Below, piece by piece: positions 6,341-8,515 of a stretch of DNA of 8,515 bases. A program made the position numbers and the translations under genes. The notes under the pieces were generated by a model that worked only from the letters and a program-made list of their open reading frames with translations, was not told the DNA's origin and did not search any database. How positions within the stretch are numbered: position 1 is the stretch's first letter; each line of letters begins with the position of its first letter. The DNA comes from an uncultured Myxococcales bacterium (GTDB lineage: Bacteria; Myxococcota_A; Bradymonadia; Bradymonadales; Bradymonadaceae): contig CAJXPN010000124.1 of NCBI GenBank assembly GCA_913058025.1, positions 1 to 8,515 of the forward strand, in the 5' to 3' direction.

Positions 6341-6964
6341 ATGAGACCATCGGTTTGGTTCTTCAAGGGGCTCGGGCTCGACGAGAGACTCGGAGAGGAC
6401 GTGCTCGCGCAGATGCTCGAGCTGGGGCGCGTCGAGAGGTGGGGGCACTCGGGGGAGGTCCACGGCGCACGGGACGAGGACATGATCTCGATGATCCTCA
6501 AGGGGGGCGTATGGGCCGATGACGGGACCACGTCCAGGAGTATTCTGCTCAAGACGGGGGACACGCTCGGTGGCCTCGCGGGCTCGGACAGCGGAGTCAT
6601 CACCGCACATGACGAGACCGAGCTGATCAGGCTCGAGCGCGCACGATTCGACGAGCTCGTCGCGCCGCACATGGGGACGCGGCAGGGGTTCATAGAGGTG
6701 CCGACCGCGCCGCTGCTGTACACGGGCCCGACCTCGCGGGTGGCACGCGCGCTGATGCATTGGGTCAATGGGTTGGACGCGGACGCCGAGCTCGTGACGC
6801 CGCGGGTCCCGCCGCGAAACCTCGGCCGCCTCACCGGCCTGGACCGGGCGCGCACGATGGCGGCGCTCGAGGAGCTGAGCGCCGAGGGGGCGATCGAGCG
6901 CAAGCGCGCTCGCCTGCACATCCGAAACGTCGAGGCGCTCGAACGTCGGGCCCGTGGGTCTTGA
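6341..6964 (+). CDS. Crp/Fnr-family transcriptional regulator with degenerate effector domain
   Basis: A 207-residue, two-domain protein of the cyclic-nucleotide-binding plus winged-helix type. The N-terminal jelly roll (about 5-115) includes the Crp-like stretch LLKTGDTLGGLAGSDSG (69-85) and ELIRLERARFDELV (94-107). The C-terminal helix-turn-helix is PRNLGRLTGLDRARTMAALE (158-177) followed by EELSAEGAIERKRARLHIRN, a standard HTH_Crp layout. Odd points: the phosphate-binding cassette has Gly where Crp has its conserved Glu and lacks the Arg-Ser pair, so cAMP binding is unlikely. No cysteine cluster for an Fnr-type iron-sulfur centre is present. The recognition helix differs from E. coli Crp at the Glu181 and Arg185 equivalents, so it should not read TGTGA half-sites. 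Lying about 100 bp downstream of the T3SS genes on the same strand, it is a candidate local regulator, by inference only. Start chosen by its ribosome site. Confidence 0.8.
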   Translation: MRPSVWFFKGLGLDERLGEDVLAQMLELGRVERWGHSGEVHGARDEDMISMILKGGVWADDGTTSRSILLKTGDTLGGLAGSDSGVITAHDETELIRLERARFDELVAPHMGTRQGFIEVPTAPLLYTGPTSRVARALMHWVNGLDADAELVTPRVPPRNLGRLTGLDRARTMAALEELSAEGAIERKRARLHIRNVEALERRARGS

Positions 6965-7012
6965 GCATGAACGGCCAAAGTTCTTCGAGCGAGGCGGATG
7001 TCGCGCTATGGT

Positions 7013-7041
7013 GTGGGTGAGCCATTCCCACTCCCACCCAC
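7013..7041 (+). repeat. Inverted repeat with two possible right arms in the leader of the 211-residue gene
   Basis: GTGGGT (7013-7018) can pair with ACCCAC (7036-7041) or, through its first five bases, with CCCAC (7027-7031), giving two mutually exclusive small hairpins about 30-55 nt before the GTG start. It could be an operator or leader switch, or a chance effect of C-rich sequence. Confidence 0.3.
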
Positions 7042-7068
7042 GTCGGCGGGAGCGCCCCTGGAGTTCAC

Positions 7069-7704
7069 GTGATCACGGAAGGGCTGCGACAGTCCGTCAC
7101 CACGAGCGTCACGCTCGGGGTCCAACTCGACGAGTTCGACTACCGAGTCTTCTTGAGAGACTACCACCGCGATCTGCGCGCCCGCTTCCCTCAGGAAGAT
7201 GGGTTCCCTGCGTACAGTCCGACCATGGTCCTCGACGCGCTCATGGCGAGGCTCCTGCCGGAGGCGACCCAGGCGGGCCACAGGCGCGACGAACTGCGCG
7301 ACTTCGCCCGGCGAGTGTACAGGCTCCACCTCAGCCTCGGGGGCTCCGACTACGGCGCGCATGAGCGCCGAGGGTCTCCGTACTCATTTGATCGCGCGAC
7401 CTACCTGATGGGAAGGGAGCTGACGGTGGCCACGCTGGAGAACGACTACCCCGGGCACAACCCGTACAAGTCGACGCGCAAGCTCAACATCATGTTCATG
7501 CGCGAGCAGTTCGAGGGCTGGGTGGAGCTGCTGCCGGACTACCTGTGGTGGGCACTGCACGACAAGAAAGACCTGCTCCAGAACGTGCTCGCGCCCGAAC
7601 AACTCGGCAGGGTCCGCGAGCAGGTCGAGCGCGCGGGATTCAAGGTCGACACGTTCGGCCTGTACCTGACGACGTTCGAGTCGGTGGCGCCCAAGGACAG
7701 TTGA
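7069..7704 (+). CDS. Uncharacterised 211-residue protein
   Basis: I do not recognise this family. Start is GTG at 7069 with GGAG (7060-7063) 5 nt upstream; the frame is open to TGA at 7702-7704 and its codon use matches its neighbours, so it is a real gene. It is soluble, with no signal peptide, membrane segment or cysteine. It is rich in aromatic and charged residues: DEFDYRVFLRDYHRDLRARF (21-40), SPTMVLDALMARLLPEA (50-66), ELRDFARRVYRLHLSL (75-90), NDYPGHNPYKSTRKLNIMFM (125-144) and WVELLPDYLWWALHDKKDLL (151-170). The dense Tyr/His/Arg/Asp pattern in the middle suggests a conserved folded domain rather than low complexity. It follows the Crp-like gene after about 105 nt on the same strand and converges on nagZ with 3 nt between stops. 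A shared function with either neighbour is not shown by the sequence. Confidence 0.8.
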   Translation: MITEGLRQSVTTSVTLGVQLDEFDYRVFLRDYHRDLRARFPQEDGFPAYSPTMVLDALMARLLPEATQAGHRRDELRDFARRVYRLHLSLGGSDYGAHERRGSPYSFDRATYLMGRELTVATLENDYPGHNPYKSTRKLNIMFMREQFEGWVELLPDYLWWALHDKKDLLQNVLAPEQLGRVREQVERAGFKVDTFGLYLTTFESVAPKDS

Positions 7705-7716
7705 GGCTCACGCCTC
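7703..7716. terminator. Small hairpin across the convergent stop codons (weak candidate)
   Basis: GAGGC (7703-7707) and GCCTC (7712-7716) flank a 4-nt TCAC loop and overlap both stop codons. The stem is only 5 bp and has no T run on either strand, so it is at best a weak bidirectional terminator. Confidence 0.2.
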
Positions 7717-8487
7717 GGTAGGATCATGCAGGGGCTCGTCCAGCGGGCGCAGCGCGCCGAGCGCCTCGAGGTGTTCGGGCGCGCCGAGCTGCGCGAGCCA
7801 CCCCTCTGGGGGCGACCACGGGCGAGGCCATGAGCCGAGCTGCTCGCGCTTGAGCGCGCGGACGCGCGCTGCCGCGGCGCGCACGAGCGCTGCGAACTCG
7901 GGGTCACGCGCGGAGACCTCGACGAGGTGTGAGAAGGCGCGGCGCCACTTGTCCTCGGTGTGGCAGATGAGGAAGAGGTCGACGCCCGCGCGCACGCCGA
8001 GTTCGATCATCTCGGTGACGTCGTAGTGGTCGGCGACGGCCTTCATCTCCAGGCAATCGGACACGACGACGCCCTCGTAGCCGAGCTCCTTGCGCAGGAC
8101 CCCGTCGATGACGGGCGCGCTCAGCGTGGCAGGGTAAACGGGGTCCACGCCGGAGAAGACGACGTGCGCGGTCATGATCATGGGCGCGATGGCGGCGACC
8201 TTCCGGAACGGGTGGAGCTCGACGGAGTCGAGGCGTTCTCGTCGGTGCGTGAGCGTGGGGAGCGCGAGGTGGGAGTCCGTGGAGGTGTCGCCGTGCCCGG
8301 GGAAGTGCTTGGCGCACGGGATGACCCCCGCGGCGAGGTGCCCGCCGATGAAGGCCCCGCCGAGTCGCGCGACGACCTCGGGGTCGGCGGAGAAGGCGCG
8401 GTCGCCGATGACGGGGTTGTCGGGGTTGGTGTCGACGTCGAGCACGGGCGCGAAGTTGACGTTGAAGCCGAGCACGCCGAGCTCGGT
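7708..8487 (-). CDS. nagZ: Beta-N-acetylhexosaminidase NagZ (GH3), 5'-truncated by contig end
   Basis: Glycoside hydrolase family 3 enzyme that removes non-reducing N-acetylglucosamine from anhydro-muropeptides in peptidoglycan recycling; cytoplasmic in most Gram-negatives. The 259 genuine codons begin TELGVLGFNVNFAPVLDVDT. The family signature KHFPGHGDTSTDSH is at 60-73, with the general acid/base Asp71-His73 dyad, and the nucleophile is Asp144 in VVSDCLEMK. IGDRAFSADPEVVARLGGAF (27-46) and ELGYEGVVVSD (134-144) are also typical. By comparison with the roughly 340-residue E. coli enzyme, about 105 N-terminal residues are missing because the contig ends. There is no fused C-terminal domain. 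A reading frame with a false start, MYKRQ, at 8502-8488 is produced by adapter sequence and is not part of the protein. Both catalytic elements are intact, so the complete gene is probably functional. Confidence 0.93.
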   Translation of the reverse strand, partial: TELGVLGFNVNFAPVLDVDTNPDNPVIGDRAFSADPEVVARLGGAFIGGHLAAGVIPCAKHFPGHGDTSTDSHLALPTLTHRRERLDSVELHPFRKVAAIAPMIMTAHVVFSGVDPVYPATLSAPVIDGVLRKELGYEGVVVSDCLEMKAVADHYDVTEMIELGVRAGVDLFLICHTEDKWRRAFSHLVEVSARDPEFAALVRAAAARVRALKREQLGSWPRPWSPPEGWLAQLGAPEHLEALGALRPLDEPLHDPTEA

Positions 8488-8515
8488 CTGTCTCTTATAC
8501 ACATCTCCGAGCCCA
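8488..8515. other. Illumina Nextera (Tn5 mosaic end) adapter contamination
   Basis: Positions 8488-8506 read CTGTCTCTTATACACATCT, the exact 19-bp Tn5 mosaic end used in Nextera libraries. It is followed by CCGAGCCCA, the start of the Nextera read-2 adapter arm. It is technical sequence, not genome: the biological sequence stops at 8487. Translated in reverse it yields the artefact N-termini MYKRQ and MCIRDR. Confidence 0.98.

Noticed and set aside
6967..7020. 17-codon ORF (MNGQSSSSEADVALWCG) right after the Crp-like gene
   Set aside because: No convincing ribosome site and no supporting evidence; it is short enough to occur by chance.
8488..8504. MYKRQ and MCIRDR as native N-termini of minus-strand proteins
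   Set aside because: They are translations of the Nextera mosaic-end adapter.
1..8515. CRISPR arrays, tRNA or rRNA genes, insertion sequences and toxin-antitoxin pairs
   Set aside because: No regular spaced repeats, tRNA-like cloverleaf, transposase motifs or terminal inverted repeats were seen; the Tn5 end at 8488 is library adapter, not a natural transposon.

Overview
This is a high-GC window from a Gram-negative bacterium. Codons are strongly G/C-ended and genes are tightly packed with ATGA stop/start overlaps. The gene content (a non-flagellar type III secretion operon, HrpB helicase, NagZ) and composition fit Myxococcota or another deltaproteobacterial lineage best. That placement is inference, because no rRNA or lineage marker is present. 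The right end carries untrimmed Illumina Nextera adapter, so the window ends at a true contig end from a short-read assembly.

Layout. (1) 1-864, minus: the first 288 codons of an HrpB-type DEAH-family helicase, running off the left edge. (2) 865-1059, minus: the C-terminal tail of a homoserine dehydrogenase without its body, with its stop abutting the hrpB start (TGAATG). (3) 1060-1165: leader of the secretion operon. (4) 1166-6239, plus: seven tightly spaced genes of a type III secretion system (T3SS): sctI (inner rod), sctJ (lipoprotein inner ring), an sctK-position gene, sctL (stator), sctN (ATPase), sctO (stalk) and an unrecognised 131-residue protein in the sctP position. (5) 6341-6964, plus: a Crp/Fnr-like regulator whose nucleotide-binding cassette looks degenerate. 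(6) 7069-7704, plus: an unrecognised 211-residue soluble protein. (7) 7708-8487, minus: the C-terminal 259 codons of nagZ, convergent with the previous gene. (8) 8488-8515: adapter sequence.

How the genes work together. SctJ forms the inner-membrane ring and SctI the rod. SctK, SctL, SctN and SctO make the cytoplasmic sorting platform and ATPase motor that unfolds and feeds substrates. The order I-J-K-L-N-O-(P) parallels the flagellar order fliE-F-G-H-I-J-K gene for gene. The export gate (SctR/S/T/U/V), C-ring (SctQ), secretin (SctC), outer inner-membrane ring (SctD) and needle (SctF) are absent here, so the full system, if it exists, must be encoded at other loci. The most notable observations are the homoserine dehydrogenase remnant at the operon's left border, the orphan gene at its end, the altered Crp-like regulator beside it, and the adapter that creates a false N-terminus for NagZ.
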